From contig CACNLM010000007.1 in the NCBI GenBank assembly GCA_902621305.1, positions 1 to 64,000 of the forward strand: 64,000 bases of DNA, in the 5' to 3' direction. The translations under genes and the position numbers were made by a program. Shown here one piece after another: positions 47,352 through 57,055 of the stretch; the first letter of the stretch is position 1, and each line of letters begins with the position of its first letter. The notes below the pieces were generated by a model. That model did no database searches and was not told where the DNA came from. It saw nothing but the letters and a program-made list of their open reading frames with translations. The DNA is from an uncultured Alphaproteobacteria bacterium. GTDB lineage: Bacteria; Pseudomonadota; Alphaproteobacteria; HIMB59; GCA-002718135.

Positions 47352-49544
47352 TTAATCAAATTTAAGATTTTTATTAAAATATTTAGGGACTTTTTTTCCT
47401 GCCTGAGCTCTTTTTCCCATCCAAAACTCAACATCTTCTAACTTTCTATTCTTAGAGCCAGTGCTCCATTCTAATCCATCTTCAATAGTTAACTGAGTGA
47501 CATCGGATAAAAAATCATTTTTCTTAATTTTAATTAATTGAACTCCTCCACCCTTTTGTAATTTTGGCAAAGCATCAATTTCAAAAATTAACATTTTTTG
47601 TAACTTTGTAACGCAAGCTATATATTTTTTTGAAAGATTTAATACTTTAATAACTACATCATTATTTTTTAAATTAAATAATTGCTTACCTTTCTTTTGG
47701 TTAGTTACAAGAGTTTCAGTATTACTAATAAATCCTTTGCCATTTTTGGATACAATTAAGAGCTCTTCATCGATTGATGAAAGTAATCCAGTAACCTTAT
47801 CATTTGGCATACTATCGACAAAATAAATAAATGATTTAGGATTACTATTTCCACCAGGTAGAATATTTGGATCTATAGTGTAAACTTTACCAGAAGAAAC
47901 AAACAAAAGTATTTTTTGATTTGAATTTAAATGAACTGAAAATAGATTTTCTTTTTTTATTTTTTCAATTGCCTTTTCATCAGTTATCTCTTTAATTCTC
48001 TTGAGCTGAAAATCTTTATTAATGATAACGGTGAATTTTTCAATTTCTTTAAATTCATCAATACTAATATCAATATCATTATTTTGTTCTGATGAAATTA
48101 AAGATTTTCTCTCCTTTATATCAGTATCTAAATCACCCTTTATAAGATCTAATTCACTTACTATAAATTTGTCTAATGTTTTTTTATCTTTTATTAATTT
48201 GTTAAGGTATTTTAATTCTTCATTTAATTTTTGGATTTCATCTTTAATATTTTTCTCATCAATCTTTCTAAGAGATCCTAAACGCATACTTAAAATAGAA
48301 TCACATTGTAAATCAGATAATTTATATTTTTTTATTAATTCTTTTTTGGGATTATCTTTTGTTCTTATTATTTTTATTATAGAATTTAAATTTTTAAAGA
48401 CAATTTGATAACCTTTAAGAATTTCTAGTCTCTTTTTAATTTTTTCTATATTAAATTTTGATTTTCTTTTAATTGTAACTTTTCGATGTTCTAAAAAATT
48501 AGAAAGTATTTCGATAATTCCAATTTGTTTAGGCTCTATACCATCAATTAAAACATTAAAATTACAAGAGTATTTAATTGATAGGTCAGTTAATTTAAAA
48601 CATAAGCTTATCAATTTTTCGGCATCAATATTTCTGGTCTTTGGTTTTAAGACAATTCTAATATTTTCATCTGACTCATCAACTACATCATCAAGAGGTA
48701 ATTTTTTATTATTTATATTATTAGCAAGTTGTTCGATTATCTTAACTTTATTTACTTGATATGGTATTTCAATAATAATGATTTGATATAAGCCATTTTT
48801 TAATTCTTCTATTTGGTATTTGGCATTAATATTAAATGAGCCCTTACCATTCTTATAAATTTGTTTTTTTTCATTGCTATCTAAAATTATTTCACCACCT
48901 GTGGGAAGATCTGGTCCATGAATAATTTTTAAAATTTCAGTTAGTGAAGCTTTATCTTTTTTTATTTTTAATTTTAATGCATCAATTAATTCAACAATAT
49001 TATGAGGAGGAATGTTTGTAGCCATGCCTACAGCTATCCCCATTGCTCCATTAATTAAAATATTAGGAAGCTGAGATGGTAGAACTACTGGTTCTAAATT
49101 TTGACCATCGTAATTATCTTTAAAATCTACAGAGTTTTCTTCGATGCCGTCGAAAAAATAATTTGTATAATCTTGTAATCTTGCTTCTGTGTACCGCATT
49201 GCTGCAGGGTTATCTCCATCAATATTTCCAAAATTACCCTGACCATCTACTAATGTAATTCTTGTAGAAAAATCCTGCGCCATTCTTACCAAACTATCAT
49301 AAATAGCTTGATCTCCATGAGGATGAAATTTACCCATTACATCACCAACAATTCTTGCACATTTTTTATAACTTGAACTTTTGAAAAGTTTAAGTTGATA
49401 CATTGAATAAATTATTCTGCGGTGAACAGGTTTTAAACCATCTCTTACATCGGGTAACGACCTTGAAACGATAGTTGATATTGCATAAGAAAGATATTTT
49501 TCACTAAGAATAGTATTTAAATTGGATTCAATAATTTTGTTCAT
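47352..49544 (-). CDS. parC: DNA topoisomerase IV subunit A
   Basis: 730 residues. The DNA-cleaving tyrosine is Tyr118 in PAAMRYTEARLQ. VRDGLKPVHRRIIYSM and KFHPHGDQAIYDSLVRMAQ are conserved. The C-terminal repeat domain is short (about 500-730), consistent with ParC rather than GyrA. It decatenates chromosomes with ParE. It overlaps recO by 17 bp at the end of the rpoZ-to-parC cluster. Confidence 0.93.
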   Translation of the reverse strand: MNKIIESNLNTILSEKYLSYAISTIVSRSLPDVRDGLKPVHRRIIYSMYQLKLFKSSSYKKCARIVGDVMGKFHPHGDQAIYDSLVRMAQDFSTRITLVDGQGNFGNIDGDNPAAMRYTEARLQDYTNYFFDGIEENSVDFKDNYDGQNLEPVVLPSQLPNILINGAMGIAVGMATNIPPHNIVELIDALKLKIKKDKASLTEILKIIHGPDLPTGGEIILDSNEKKQIYKNGKGSFNINAKYQIEELKNGLYQIIIIEIPYQVNKVKIIEQLANNINNKKLPLDDVVDESDENIRIVLKPKTRNIDAEKLISLCFKLTDLSIKYSCNFNVLIDGIEPKQIGIIEILSNFLEHRKVTIKRKSKFNIEKIKKRLEILKGYQIVFKNLNSIIKIIRTKDNPKKELIKKYKLSDLQCDSILSMRLGSLRKIDEKNIKDEIQKLNEELKYLNKLIKDKKTLDKFIVSELDLIKGDLDTDIKERKSLISSEQNNDIDISIDEFKEIEKFTVIINKDFQLKRIKEITDEKAIEKIKKENLFSVHLNSNQKILLFVSSGKVYTIDPNILPGGNSNPKSFIYFVDSMPNDKVTGLLSSIDEELLIVSKNGKGFISNTETLVTNQKKGKQLFNLKNNDVVIKVLNLSKKYIACVTKLQKMLIFEIDALPKLQKGGGVQLIKIKKNDFLSDVTQLTIEDGLEWSTGSKNRKLEDVEFWMGKRAQAGKKVPKYFNKNLKFD

Positions 49545-50244
49545 TTTTTTCTAAAAAACTGATTATGTTTTTCTTAAATAAAATATACTGATTTGGCAAT
49601 TTATGATTTAAATTTGATAAATGATTTTTAATAAAAATAATTTCAAAAATTTTAAAAAAATTATTCAATGAGTTATAATCGAATATAACATTTGAATTAT
49701 TCACAAAAAGGTGATGAGGAAAATCAATAGTATAGTTTGAGTAATTTTCTTTAAATTCTAAAGTATCTGTATCAAAATAGCTGAATCTTCTATTGTTAAC
49801 ATAATCTAATTCGTATCCAATATATTTAAGTAAATCAAATAAGTAGATACAAAAAAAATTTAACCATTTTTTTTTATTAATCATAATTTCTAAAAACTCT
49901 TTAGAAATTTTATATATTTGGTTTATTTTCTGTCCTTCAATTACCGCAGCATTGATTAAAGACACAACAGAAAGTAGGCAGCTTAGTTTATATTTATCAT
50001 TAATCATACTTGATAAATAGGGTTTTGATAATTCAGCTTTTATTGATGGTGGGCGACTCCCAATGTATGTCACATCAAAATTTAAAAAAAAACCAAGTTG
50101 CATTATATTTTTCTTATTTTTTGAGAGCCCTCCGTATACAATTCCTGAGAATACTTCATCCGTATCTGATAAAAATTTAATTAATAGATCATTATCTTTG
50201 AAAACTTTTGAATGTATAAGTATTCCGTTAAATTTTTTTTGCAT
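49528..50244 (-). CDS. recO: DNA repair protein RecO
   Basis: 238 residues. The N-terminal OB-fold region FNGILIHSKVFKDNDLLIKF and the SGIVYGGLSKNKK segment match RecO, which loads RecA with RecR. The zinc-finger cysteines of some RecO proteins are not seen. Sequence is divergent and AT-biased, so position (overlapping parC and era by about 17 bp each) adds weight. Confidence 0.88.
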   Translation of the reverse strand: MQKKFNGILIHSKVFKDNDLLIKFLSDTDEVFSGIVYGGLSKNKKNIMQLGFFLNFDVTYIGSRPPSIKAELSKPYLSSMINDKYKLSCLLSVVSLINAAVIEGQKINQIYKISKEFLEIMINKKKWLNFFCIYLFDLLKYIGYELDYVNNRRFSYFDTDTLEFKENYSNYTIDFPHHLFVNNSNVIFDYNSLNNFFKIFEIIFIKNHLSNLNHKLPNQYILFKKNIISFLEKNEQNY

Positions 50245-51085
50245 CTGATAAAATAATATTGATATAAAGATGAGTTTTTACATGTAAAATATTAGAAATT
50301 TCTTTTTGACTTTTTATTCTAATATCTTTTATTTTGGATCCTTTCCTACCCAATAATATTTTTTTGTATCTGTTATTTCTAATAATAATATCTTGCTTTA
50401 TTTTTAGCTGTCCATTTTTCAAATATTTAAAAGTTTTATTAGTTACTTCTATATTATATGGAATTTCTTTATGAATTAATGATAGTATTTCATTTCTTGT
50501 ACATTCATTGGTGATAAAAATATCATCTTTGTCTGTGATTTCATCATCCTTATATAACCACCTTCCATATTTCGATTTTTGTAAAAGATAAACAATTAAA
50601 TTTTCAAAACCTAATTTTTTTTTTGCTGATATGTTAAAAAATTTCTCTATTTTATATTTTTCTGTAATTAATTTTATATGCTTAAGTAAATTTTCAGCTT
50701 TTATTAAATCGGTTTTATTAAAAATAATTGAAATATTTTTTTTTAATTCATAAAGTTTAGGAAAGTCATTTTTTAAATCATTTAATACAATCCTTTTTGA
50801 ATCAATTAAATACAAAATAATATCTGATTGATTTAAGCCTTCCCATAAATTTTTCTTCAATTTAGTTTTTTGAGATTTATTATCTCTGAGAAAGCTAATA
50901 CCAGGTGTATCATATAGAACTAGTTGGGTATTTTTAATATTAACAATACCAATTACAAAATCTTCAGTAGTATTAATTTTTTTGTTTGTTATTGAAATTT
51001 TCTCACCAACAAGGTTATTTAATAGAGTTGATTTACCTGCATTAGTCTTACCGACAAGACTAATTTTTAATATTTTTCTTTTCAT
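50228..51085 (-). CDS. era: GTPase Era
   Basis: 285 residues. The GTPase motifs are GKTNAGKSTLLNNLVG (G1), a G2 threonine near TTEDF, LYDTPGI (G3) and FNKTDL (G4). The C-terminal KH RNA-binding domain includes RNNRYKKILLGRKGSKIKDI. It acts in 16S rRNA maturation and 30S assembly. It overlaps rnc by 26 bp and recO by 17 bp. Confidence 0.95.
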   Translation of the reverse strand: MKRKILKISLVGKTNAGKSTLLNNLVGEKISITNKKINTTEDFVIGIVNIKNTQLVLYDTPGISFLRDNKSQKTKLKKNLWEGLNQSDIILYLIDSKRIVLNDLKNDFPKLYELKKNISIIFNKTDLIKAENLLKHIKLITEKYKIEKFFNISAKKKLGFENLIVYLLQKSKYGRWLYKDDEITDKDDIFITNECTRNEILSLIHKEIPYNIEVTNKTFKYLKNGQLKIKQDIIIRNNRYKKILLGRKGSKIKDIRIKSQKEISNILHVKTHLYINIILSDAKKI

Positions 51086-51767
51086 TAATTTTTTTTAATG
51101 CAATTTCTGCGGCATTTCTCTCTGCCTCTCTTATTGAAGTACCCTTTGAATTAATCTTATTTAAATTTACCACTTTAACTGAAACAGTGAATGTGGGTGA
51201 ATGAGGTGGTCCTTCTTTTTTAATTAATTTATATTCAGGAAGTTTTTTATAAAGTTGTTGTGAAATTTCTTGTAATAATGTTTTTGGGTCTAAGGTTTTA
51301 GAAACTTCAATATCTAGATATTTTGACCAAAATTTAGTTATAAAATCAAATGAGTGATTATATCCTCCATCTATAAATATTGCTCCAATTAATGATTCAA
51401 CTGAATCTGAAAAAATTGAATTTAACATTTTATTATTTTTTTTCTTAAAATTGTACAGGAGCACATCTTCTATTTGTAACTCTTGTGAAATTTTAAACAA
51501 AAATTTTTTTTGAACTAAATAAGAATATTTTTTTGATAAATCACCCTCATTAAACTTTTTATATTTTGAAAATAATAAATTTGCTATTATTAATCCTAGA
51601 ACTCTATCACCTAAAAATTCAAATCTTTCAAATTCATTGATTTTAATTTTTGTTTCATTTTCTAAATAAAAACTTGGGTGAGTTAGAGATTGAATTAACA
51701 ATTTGTTATTTTTAAACTTATAATTAATTTTTTTTTCAAATAATTTGAGTTTTTTAATATCTATCAT
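51060..51767 (-). CDS. rnc: Ribonuclease III
   Basis: 235 residues. The signature ERFEFLGDRVLGLIIANLLF carries catalytic acidic residues, and the second acid pair is in SDSVESLIGAIFIDGG. The C-terminal dsRNA-binding domain begins at DPKTLLQEISQQLYKKLPEY. It processes rRNA and dsRNA. It overlaps both lepB (4 bp) and era (26 bp). Confidence 0.95.
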   Translation of the reverse strand: MIDIKKLKLFEKKINYKFKNNKLLIQSLTHPSFYLENETKIKINEFERFEFLGDRVLGLIIANLLFSKYKKFNEGDLSKKYSYLVQKKFLFKISQELQIEDVLLYNFKKKNNKMLNSIFSDSVESLIGAIFIDGGYNHSFDFITKFWSKYLDIEVSKTLDPKTLLQEISQQLYKKLPEYKLIKKEGPPHSPTFTVSVKVVNLNKINSKGTSIREAERNAAEIALKKINEKKNIKN

Positions 51768-52498
51768 AGAATTTTTTTAAAAATTCTTTCATATCTAATT
51801 GAGCTTGGCCATTTCCATATCTGTAAAAATCTTGCATTTTCTAAAGAAAAGAAAATAAACTGAGCTTTACCAACTAAATTTTCATAAGGAATGAAACCAA
51901 CTGTACTAATAAATCTACTATCTTGTGAATTATCTCTATTATCACCCATTACAAAGAAATGATTTTCTGGGACATTAAATAACTGGGTATTATCAGCTAT
52001 ACCATTATCAGTAATATCAAGTATATTTATCTCTTTGTTAAAAAAAAATTCATTATACATCCTTACTCTTTTATTACTCGTTGTATTATCTGTATCTATA
52101 AAATCATTTAATCTTTTTCTAAAGATTTCTGATCCATTAATAAAAATAATACCATTTTTAATTTCTATTTTATCGCCAGGTAGACCAATAACTCTTTTAA
52201 TATAATCAGTTCTATTATTTTCAGGGGTTTTAAAAACTACTACATCACCTCTTTCAGGTATATTTGAAAAAATTTTTCCTGGTATCAAAGGTATTGAAAA
52301 TGGAAGGGAATGTTTAGAAAAACCATATGAATATTTTGAAACAAAAATAAAATCTCCAACAAGGAGATTTGGTTTCATTGATCCTGAAGGTATATTGAAT
52401 GGCTCAAATATAAATGATCTAATTAGCAAAGCAATAAAGATTGCTATAAGTATTGATTTCAAATTACCAAAAAAACTATTTTTTTTTGATTTAGTCAT
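51764..52498 (-). CDS. lepB: Signal peptidase I
   Basis: 244 residues. An N-terminal membrane helix (about 10-27) is followed by the catalytic serine in FNIPSGSMKPNLLVGD. The lysine is in DYIKRVIGLPGDKI, and the box E GDNRDNSQDSR is intact. It cleaves Sec and Tat signal peptides such as those of the binding proteins in this window. It overlaps acpS by 8 bp. Confidence 0.95.
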   Translation of the reverse strand: MTKSKKNSFFGNLKSILIAIFIALLIRSFIFEPFNIPSGSMKPNLLVGDFIFVSKYSYGFSKHSLPFSIPLIPGKIFSNIPERGDVVVFKTPENNRTDYIKRVIGLPGDKIEIKNGIIFINGSEIFRKRLNDFIDTDNTTSNKRVRMYNEFFFNKEINILDITDNGIADNTQLFNVPENHFFVMGDNRDNSQDSRFISTVGFIPYENLVGKAQFIFFSLENARFLQIWKWPSSIRYERIFKKIL

Positions 52499-52877
52499 AA
52501 ATTATCACATTTGCTATTGCGTATTTTTTTTCATCAGAAAGTGATATTTCAATTTGTGTATTAGAATTTTTATTCATATTTTTAAAAAATTTCATTGCTT
52601 TACCATGAAGTTTAATAAACGGTTTACCATATTGGTTATTTCCAACTTCAATATCTTTCCAAAATACACCTCTAGCCAGACCTGTACCTAAGGCTTTAGC
52701 GCAAGCTTCTTTCGCAGCGTATCTTTTTGCATAAGATTCTAATGAATTTAGTCTTTTTTCTGATCTTTCTATCTCAGAGATACTAAAACATCTTTTTTTA
52801 AATCTATTACCATATTTATCTATTACTCTTCTTATTCTATTAATATCAATAATATCAATTCCATTACCATAAATCAT
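52491..52877 (-). CDS. acpS: Holo-[acyl-carrier-protein] synthase
   Basis: 128 residues. GNGIDIIDINRIRRVI carries the Mg-binding Asp8, and YAAKEACAKALGTGLARGV carries the second acidic ligand. It transfers phosphopantetheine to ACP. It lies 2 bp after rsh. The pyrE and pdxJ genes often seen between rsh and acpS in alphaproteobacteria are absent. Confidence 0.95.
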   Translation of the reverse strand: MIYGNGIDIIDINRIRRVIDKYGNRFKKRCFSISEIERSEKRLNSLESYAKRYAAKEACAKALGTGLARGVFWKDIEVGNNQYGKPFIKLHGKAMKFFKNMNKNSNTQIEISLSDEKKYAIANVIIYD

Positions 52878-52879
52878 AT

Positions 52880-55003
52880 CTAACCTTTTAATCTCTCTAA
52901 AGAGGATACTTCTTTTTCCATTCTTAATGCTGCAATTATATTTTGTAAATGATTAGTGTCTCTAACCTCAATGTCTATTATAATCTCAAAAAAATCAGGT
53001 TTCCTTACTGAAAAAAGAATATTTGAAATATTACCATTATTTTTTGCAATAACTGTTGTAACTTTTCCGAGACTTCCGGGCTTATTAAATAATACAACAA
53101 CAATTCTTGCATTGGATACTGTCTCTAAATTACTTTGATTATCCCAAGAGATATTTAGCCATCTATCTGGAGCATCTTGATATGATGTAAGTGTGTCACA
53201 ATCAAGTGTGTGAACTGCAACACCAATTCCTGCAGTTACTATACCAACGATACTATCTCCTTTTAAAGGAGAACAACAACCAGCCAGATGATAAGACATT
53301 CCAGCAGTTAATCCTTTTAATTTTATAGGATTTTGAGTATTTTCATTAAATTTTGAAACTGGAATATAATTATACTCAGGATAAATTTTTTTAATTACAG
53401 AAAGTGCTGTAATTTCACCTGAGCCAATTAAGGCATATAAATCGTTTATTGATTTATATTTATAATCATCCAATATTTTTTGTTCAGTTTTTTTATTGAA
53501 TTCATAATTTTCTTTTTGAAAATAATTTATTAATATTTCTCTACCAAATATTATATACTCTTCTTTCTTCTTAAATTTAAAAAATCTTCTTAGTTGTGAT
53601 TTTACCTTTGTTGTTACTGCAAATCTCTGCCATAAAGGGGAAGGTTGTGATGACTCTGAAGTAATAATTTCTATTTGATCGCCATTATTTAAAATCGTTT
53701 TTAATGGCTGTAACTTATCATTAATTTTAGCTGCTACACATTTATCACCTATCTGACTATGTATTGCGTATGCAAAATCTACAGGAGTTGCATTTTTAGG
53801 TAATTCTATAAGATCTCCTTTTGGAGTAAAAACAAAAATGTCGTTCTGAAAAACTTTTAATTTTGAGTTTTGAATTAATTCATCTTGAGTAACTGATGAA
53901 TTCATTGAATCTACTAAATCATGTACCCACTTATATTCTTTTGCGTCTTTTTCTTTTATTTTTTTTGGATCTTTGTATTTCCAATGAGAAGCAACACCAA
54001 AATCAGCAATTTGATCCATTATGTTTGAACGAAATTGAATTTCAATTTTTTTATTTTTTGGCCCCATTACCGAAGTATGCAATGCCCTATAACCATTTGA
54101 TTTTGGAGCAGAAATAAAATCTTTAAATCTACCTTGAATATAGGGATATTGTCTATGGATTATACCTAAACATCTATAACATTCCCTAGTTGAATTAGTA
54201 ATAACTCTGAAAGCCATAATATCTGAAAGTTGCTCAAAAGAAATATTTTTATTTTTAATCTTATTCCATATTGAATATGGAGACTTAATTCTGCCTTCTA
54301 CTTTACAAAATAAGTCTTCCTGAAAAAAAATATTTTTTAACTCATATCTAATTTCATCAACAATATTATCGTCTTTCGATTTTAAATATTCCAATCTTTC
54401 TATTATAGTTTTTTTTGCATCAGGATTTATTATTTCAAATGAGATATCTTCTAATTCATCTTGCCATTCCTTCATTCCTAATCTTTGAGCTAAAGGAGCA
54501 AAAACTTCCAAAGTTTCCAAAGCAATTTTAGTTTTTTTATTTTCATTTTTTATAAATTGAATAGTTCTCATATTATGTAACCTATCAGCCAATTTAACTA
54601 AAATAACTCTAAGATCTCTTGTGGTAGCTAAAATTAATTTTTTATAATTCTCACCAAATTTCTGATTTTTAACCTTTAAGGAATATTTATTTATTTTTGT
54701 AAGACCTTCTACTAGCTCAACTATTTGAGGACCAAAGTTTTTGTTTATTTCATTAATATTTAAATTTGTATCTTCTAAAGTATCATGTAGCAGACCTGCA
54801 ACTATGGAGTCTGCATCTAATTTTATAGAAGTTAATATTTTTGCTACTTCTAAAGGATGCGTAATAAATGGATCTCCGGACTTCCTAAGCTGATTACTAT
54901 GTGCTTCTTCACTTAAAATTAGTGCATGCTTAACTTTATTTTTTTCATCAGAACTTAAATAGGAGGTAATTAATTCTATTTCTTTGTGAATTGCTTTTAC
55001 CAT
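52880..55003 (-). CDS. rsh: Bifunctional (p)ppGpp synthetase/hydrolase (RelA/SpoT family)
   Basis: 707 residues. The hydrolase HD domain is near the N-terminus (THPLEVAKIL, VAGLLHDTLEDT with His73-Asp74). The synthetase domain is mid-protein (PKSNGYRALHTSV, IEIQFRS). Then come a TGS domain (DIFVFTPKGDLIELP) and a C-terminal ACT domain (ARIVVVLFNKPGSLGKVTTV). Both catalytic halves look intact, consistent with a single dual-function Rsh. It lies 44 bp after rpoZ. Confidence 0.95.
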   Translation of the reverse strand: MVKAIHKEIELITSYLSSDEKNKVKHALILSEEAHSNQLRKSGDPFITHPLEVAKILTSIKLDADSIVAGLLHDTLEDTNLNINEINKNFGPQIVELVEGLTKINKYSLKVKNQKFGENYKKLILATTRDLRVILVKLADRLHNMRTIQFIKNENKKTKIALETLEVFAPLAQRLGMKEWQDELEDISFEIINPDAKKTIIERLEYLKSKDDNIVDEIRYELKNIFFQEDLFCKVEGRIKSPYSIWNKIKNKNISFEQLSDIMAFRVITNSTRECYRCLGIIHRQYPYIQGRFKDFISAPKSNGYRALHTSVMGPKNKKIEIQFRSNIMDQIADFGVASHWKYKDPKKIKEKDAKEYKWVHDLVDSMNSSVTQDELIQNSKLKVFQNDIFVFTPKGDLIELPKNATPVDFAYAIHSQIGDKCVAAKINDKLQPLKTILNNGDQIEIITSESSQPSPLWQRFAVTTKVKSQLRRFFKFKKKEEYIIFGREILINYFQKENYEFNKKTEQKILDDYKYKSINDLYALIGSGEITALSVIKKIYPEYNYIPVSKFNENTQNPIKLKGLTAGMSYHLAGCCSPLKGDSIVGIVTAGIGVAVHTLDCDTLTSYQDAPDRWLNISWDNQSNLETVSNARIVVVLFNKPGSLGKVTTVIAKNNGNISNILFSVRKPDFFEIIIDIEVRDTNHLQNIIAALRMEKEVSSLERLKG

Positions 55004-55047
55004 AAATAATTTTTAAATTATTTACTTTATATTATAAATTTGATTTA

Positions 55048-55461
55048 TTATAAATTTTGTGTTGAGTCTTCATTTGATGAACTTTCTAAAATCTCCTCAG
55101 AAGTTTCTTCAGTATTTTTAACAATAGACTGATTATCATTTTCATGCTGAGAATTGTTAAGTATCGTTTCATCTTCTTGCAATTGATTTACATCACTATT
55201 GTCCTCAATTTCATTTATATCATCATCTTCACTAAAAGTATTAGTTTGATATTCCTCTATAAGATCATTTTTTAATTGTTCTTTTGTGAGACTTTCTTCA
55301 GCTATCTCTCTTAAAGCAATTACTGTATTTTTATCATTATCAATTTCGACGGTAGGACTTTCACCTGAAAATAATTTTCTTGCTCTATTAGAAGCAATAA
55401 GTACTAATTCAAATCTACTAGGAAATTTATCAATACAATCTTCTACTGTAATTCTTGCCAT
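55048..55461 (-). CDS. rpoZ: RNA polymerase omega subunit
   Basis: 137 residues. The N-terminal core [20 protein letters not shown] and [19 protein letters not shown] are standard. The tail (about 75-137) is long, acidic and Asn/Ser/Glu-rich, of low complexity. The upstream region has no Shine-Dalgarno, and a TATAAG box sits 6 nt before the ATG, implying a leaderless mRNA. It heads rpoZ-rsh-acpS-lepB-rnc-era-recO-parC. Confidence 0.95.
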   Translation of the reverse strand: MARITVEDCIDKFPSRFELVLIASNRARKLFSGESPTVEIDNDKNTVIALREIAEESLTKEQLKNDLIEEYQTNTFSEDDDINEIEDNSDVNQLQEDETILNNSQHENDNQSIVKNTEETSEEILESSSNEDSTQNL

Positions 55462-55467
55462 AAAGGG

Positions 55468-55483
55468 CTTATAGTGATGTAAT
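55468..55483 (-). promoter_or_regulatory. rpoZ promoter element, probably leaderless start
   Basis: On the minus strand the 16-nt ATTACATCACTATAAG ends in a -10-like TATAAG (55473-55468). Six bases later comes the A of the rpoZ ATG, the expected +1. The same 16 bases precede tRNA-Ser at 56936-56951. Confidence 0.6.
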
Positions 55484-55499
55484 TTTAAAAGTAAATAGT

Positions 55500-55946
55500 T
55501 TAATTATTTTTAAGCATTCTTTGCTTTTTTAGGTTCCAATCTCTTTGTTTAATCATCTCCCGTTTGTCTATTTTTTTTATTCCCTTTGCAATTCCACATG
55601 TTAGCTTAGCATATCCATTATCTGAAAAATATAAAGATAGTGGAATTATTGTAGAGCCACCCTGTTTAATTGAAGCAGATATTTTATTGAATTCTTTTTT
55701 GGAAACTAATAATTTTCTATACCTACTAGGATTATAATTATTATCATTTGAATTTTCATATTTTTTTATAAATGAATTTGAAAGCCATAATTCTCCGTTT
55801 TGCTCTATGACATATGATCCTCTTATAGATCCAGTATTTTTTCTCAAGGACTTAACTTCTGATCCAGTTAAAACTAAACCTGCCTCAATTTTATTTGATA
55901 TTGAAAAACTATGTTTCGCCTTTTTATTAGAAGCTACTATTTTCAT
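55500..55946 (-). CDS. smpB: SsrA-binding protein
   Basis: 148 residues. [26 protein letters not shown] N-terminus, [18 protein letters not shown] and the C-terminal [15 protein letters not shown] tail are diagnostic. It escorts tmRNA to stalled ribosomes. It abuts dapA with no gap. The ssrA RNA itself is not in the window. Confidence 0.96.
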   Translation of the reverse strand: MKIVASNKKAKHSFSISNKIEAGLVLTGSEVKSLRKNTGSIRGSYVIEQNGELWLSNSFIKKYENSNDNNYNPSRYRKLLVSKKEFNKISASIKQGGSTIIPLSLYFSDNGYAKLTCGIAKGIKKIDKREMIKQRDWNLKKQRMLKNN

Positions 55947-56819
55947 TTATAATAAAAGTAATTCTTTAAGAGTCTTTTTAACTTCTTTTTTTGTACTTTC
56001 TTCAATTTTATATAATGGCAATCTTGTATCTTCTTTACATAATCCTAATAATGATGCTGCATATTTTACTGGTCCAGGACTAGATTCAATAAATAATGCA
56101 TTGTGCAATGAAGATAATTTTAAATTTATTTCTTGGGCTTTAGTTATATTTCCTTCTTGCCAAGCGATATGCATTTCTGAACATAATCTTGGAGCTACAT
56201 TGGCTGTTACTGAAATACAACCATGGCCACCTTGAGCTAAATATGCTAGTGAAGTTCCATCTTCACCTGATAGATAACAAAAATTTCTTTGAATATATTT
56301 TCTAGTGAGCAATGGTCTAAATAAGTCATTGGTTGCATCCTTAACTCCAATGATATTTTTTACTTTAGATAACTCAACCATTGTTTCTATGGTCATATCG
56401 ACTATGGATCTCCCAGGTATATTATAAATAATTATAGGAATATTAGACATATCTGCAATTTTTTTAAAATGTTCATACAATCCAGATTGTGTTGGTTTAT
56501 TATAATAAGGTGTAACAACTAATGCTGCGTCAGCTCCAGAGCTTTCTGCATGTTTTGTATATTCTATAGCTTCAAGAGTATTATTTGAGCCTGTGCCAGC
56601 GATAACTGGAACTCTTTTATCTGAAACTCTTATGGCCTCCTCTATGATCTTTTTATGTTCTTCATGTGAAAGTGTAGGCGATTCACCAGTAGTTCCACAA
56701 GGTACTATTCCATTTGAACCATTGTCGATCAAATAATTTAAAACTTTTGCAAAAGAGTCATAATCAACATCATTACCATCAAATGGTGTTATAACAGCAG
56801 GTATACTTCCTTTAAACAT
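55947..56819 (-). CDS. dapA: 4-hydroxy-tetrahydrodipicolinate synthase
   Basis: 290 residues, first committed step of lysine and diaminopimelate synthesis. GSNGIVPCGTTGESPTLSHEE, VTPYYNKPTQSGLYEH and the Schiff-base lysine in NIIGVKDATNDL are intact. It is directly downstream of tRNA-Ser (6 bp) and abuts smpB. Confidence 0.97.
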   Translation of the reverse strand: MFKGSIPAVITPFDGNDVDYDSFAKVLNYLIDNGSNGIVPCGTTGESPTLSHEEHKKIIEEAIRVSDKRVPVIAGTGSNNTLEAIEYTKHAESSGADAALVVTPYYNKPTQSGLYEHFKKIADMSNIPIIIYNIPGRSIVDMTIETMVELSKVKNIIGVKDATNDLFRPLLTRKYIQRNFCYLSGEDGTSLAYLAQGGHGCISVTANVAPRLCSEMHIAWQEGNITKAQEINLKLSSLHNALFIESSPGPVKYAASLLGLCKEDTRLPLYKIEESTKKEVKKTLKELLLL

Positions 56820-56825
56820 ATTAGA

Positions 56826-56917
56826 TGGCGGAGAGAGAGGGATTCGAACCCTCGGAAGGAATTACTTCCTTCGCAGGTTTAGCAAACCTGTGGTTTAAGC
56901 CACTCACCCATCTCTCC
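56826..56917 (-). tRNA. tRNA-Ser (anticodon GCT)
   Basis: Minus-strand class II tRNA of 92 nt including encoded CCA. The acceptor GGAGAGA pairs with TCTCTCC. The anticodon stem CAGGT/ACCTG encloses loop TTGCTAA, giving GCT. A variable arm GAAGGAAGTAATTCCTTC and T-loop GTTCGAATC follow. Its 5' half is duplicated in degraded form at 59417-59458. Confidence 0.96.
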
Positions 56918-56935
56918 TGTTGTTTATTCATAGTA

Positions 56936-56951
56936 CTTATAGTGATGTAAT
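56936..56951 (-). promoter_or_regulatory. tRNA-Ser promoter element
   Basis: ATTACATCACTATAAG on the minus strand, identical to the element ahead of rpoZ. The -10-like TATAAG (56941-56936) predicts a start about 12 nt before the mature tRNA 5' end, a normal leader length. No convincing -35 box was found. Confidence 0.55.
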
Positions 56952-57055
56952 AACGAAAATAGACTGGAATCTCAACATTATTTGATTAATATTTTAAATA
57001 TTGTTAACAATAAAGCAATTATCAAAAAATCATTTCTTATCTTAAAGTTATATAA

